A stretch of DNA of 64,000 bases from Bursaphelenchus xylophilus. Lineage: Eukaryota > Nematoda > Chromadorea > Rhabditida > Aphelenchoididae. Within the stretch, counting starts at the first letter, position 1, and the number at the start of each line of letters is the position of its first letter. The stretch is from contig CAJFCV020000003.1 in NCBI GenBank assembly GCA_904066235.2, positions 558,001-622,000 on the forward strand. Direction: 5' to 3'. Below the pieces are notes generated by a model. That model was not told the origin of the DNA, searched no databases, and saw only the letters and a list, made by a program, of their open reading frames with translations. Of this stretch, positions 63,038 through 64,000 are shown in pieces. The position numbers and the translations under genes were made by a program.

Positions 63038-63561
63038 CTTCAACGCGCATGAACATGACGTTCGGTTCATCGGAGGCGGCCTGAAATTATAATTGTATAA
63101 GGTTTAAGAAATGCTGAATTCATATCAAATGTAAAGAACGAGATCCTAAAATGTTCTCGAAAAAGTGAAAGCTTCGAACATCCGTTGCGCACACCGGATG
63201 GAAGCGCTCTGACTGACCTGGATTGGGGGATATAACGCAATCGAGAAAGAGGTGATTGATTACGCTGGAATTGCTACCGCTACATTCACTCCACCATTAT
63301 TATGATAAATAATTATAGTATATATATTACAGAATTTTCACCTTATTTCAACCGCGAATAAAGTGGGGGCCGTACGCACAAGCGAGAAAGAACGCTTTTC
63401 GCGGAGAGTCAGAGAAAAAGAGGCACACGGATTGTCCGCGAGCGCACCGACTTGAGAATGCGAGAGCGCCATAGAAGAGAATTAACTCCAAAAAGAGCCA
63501 GTTCCCCGCTCGAAAGAGTCGACGCGCAGTAAATGAGAGCCGGACGAAGGACCAAATCTTC

Positions 63562-63667
63562 GGTTTATTAACCCAAGTTTGAGGTTAGCTCATGTTTCGG
63601 CTCTGAATTCTCAGTGGCTGATAAAGAGAAATTTTGGAACGCTTGGCGATTACATCTGCCGGGCACA
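63562..63667 (+). ncRNA. Spliced-leader RNA gene, copy 15
   Basis: Leader exon 63562-63583, donor GTTAGC, Sm site AATTTTGGAACG, 3' stem GCTTGGCG/TGCCGGGC. The second promoter type lies upstream (GAGAATTAACTCC and CAGTTCCCCGCTCGAAAGAG, about 63477-63521). It is the only copy between 59 kb and the window end; a further cluster may continue beyond. Confidence 0.85.
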
Positions 63668-63712
63668 TGAAGAACAGAAAGGGAATAAATATGTGAATCT
63701 TCCCTACAGCAA

Positions 63713-63805
63713 GGGACCTGATCCGGTGGCAAAAAAAGTACCGTTCTGCATTCAGGAAGGAACTAAAATGTCGCAAAATACCTCCCTCCTCTAAGCTAAA
63801 AACCC
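63713..63805. repeat. Partial CCAGTGGCAAAAAA foldback element
   Basis: GGGACCTGATCCGGTGGCAA and AAAATGTCGCAAAATACC match the left arm of the family; no right arm is seen before the sequence changes. Confidence 0.6.
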
Positions 63806-64000
63806 TGCTTTGAAATACGTGCCTTTTACATCACGAAGAGAGTGTTAGCTCCGCAATCAAAAACCTTAAGAAGATCGAACTTGGCATACCTCCCTTGCTA
63901 GTCTGGCTGGGGCCGGTATTGATTGTCGCCACACGTCAAACTGAGGAGTCCGGTGACCGGAATATCGGTTTTTTACACTTCGTCTTCATTTCGCAGAGAA

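Overview
The window is AT-rich nematode nuclear DNA. Four things show this. Protein-coding genes are split by short GT-AG introns ending in TTTCAG. Their closest relatives by recalled family sequence are Caenorhabditis proteins (UNC-47/VGAT, ADS-1, RSKS-1/S6K, a DUF273 glycosyltransferase, a ZDHHC5/8 palmitoyltransferase, an HSP16-like small heat-shock protein). There is a nematode 5S rRNA gene. Most telling, there are sixteen spliced-leader (SL) RNA gene copies, two of them visibly degenerate, whose 22-nt leader (begins GGTTTATTAACC, ends CAAGTTTGAG) is a close variant of nematode SL1. I cannot name the species.

Layout. 0-2.6 kb: noncoding, with a 161-bp tandem repeat, a decayed coding segment and a foldback element. 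2.65-7.55 kb (+): unc-47, five exons; intron 2 holds a cluster of SL RNA genes. 8.35-10.7 kb (-): ZDHHC5/8-type palmitoyltransferase, first exon not found, with a microRNA-like hairpin in one intron. 10.7-16 kb: mostly repeats. 16.1-18.0 kb (+): small heat-shock gene with heat-shock elements and a TATA box far upstream of the ATG. 19.7-24.9 kb (-): ads-1, seven exons, a second SL RNA cluster in its 1.97-kb intron. 26.9-30.2 kb (-): S6 kinase; upstream exons extend its frame by at least 120 codons, possibly with a further exon near 42 kb. 31-57 kb: a repeat-dominated desert with isolated coding-looking exons, several element families and two foldback elements carrying tRNA-like sequences. 57.1-58.9 kb: third SL RNA cluster. 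60.07 kb (-): 5S rRNA. 60.6-63.0 kb (-): DUF273 glycosyltransferase. 63.56 kb (+): another SL RNA gene.

The main story is the SL RNA family. Copies share the leader, a splice-donor stem-loop, an Sm site (AATTTTGGAA) and a 3' stem that varies by compensatory changes. Many copies also share an upstream block about 45-95 bp before the start, where a snRNA-type promoter element would sit. In all three clusters the leftward copies lie on the left and the rightward copies on the right. Two clusters carry, at the same array position, a diverged SL-like RNA that keeps the Sm site and 3' stem but not the leader. The protein genes do not form a pathway; they look like independent housekeeping or neuronal genes into which SL clusters and transposable elements have been inserted. 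Gene models were spliced by hand from frame, phase and splice signals and were not tested against transcripts.
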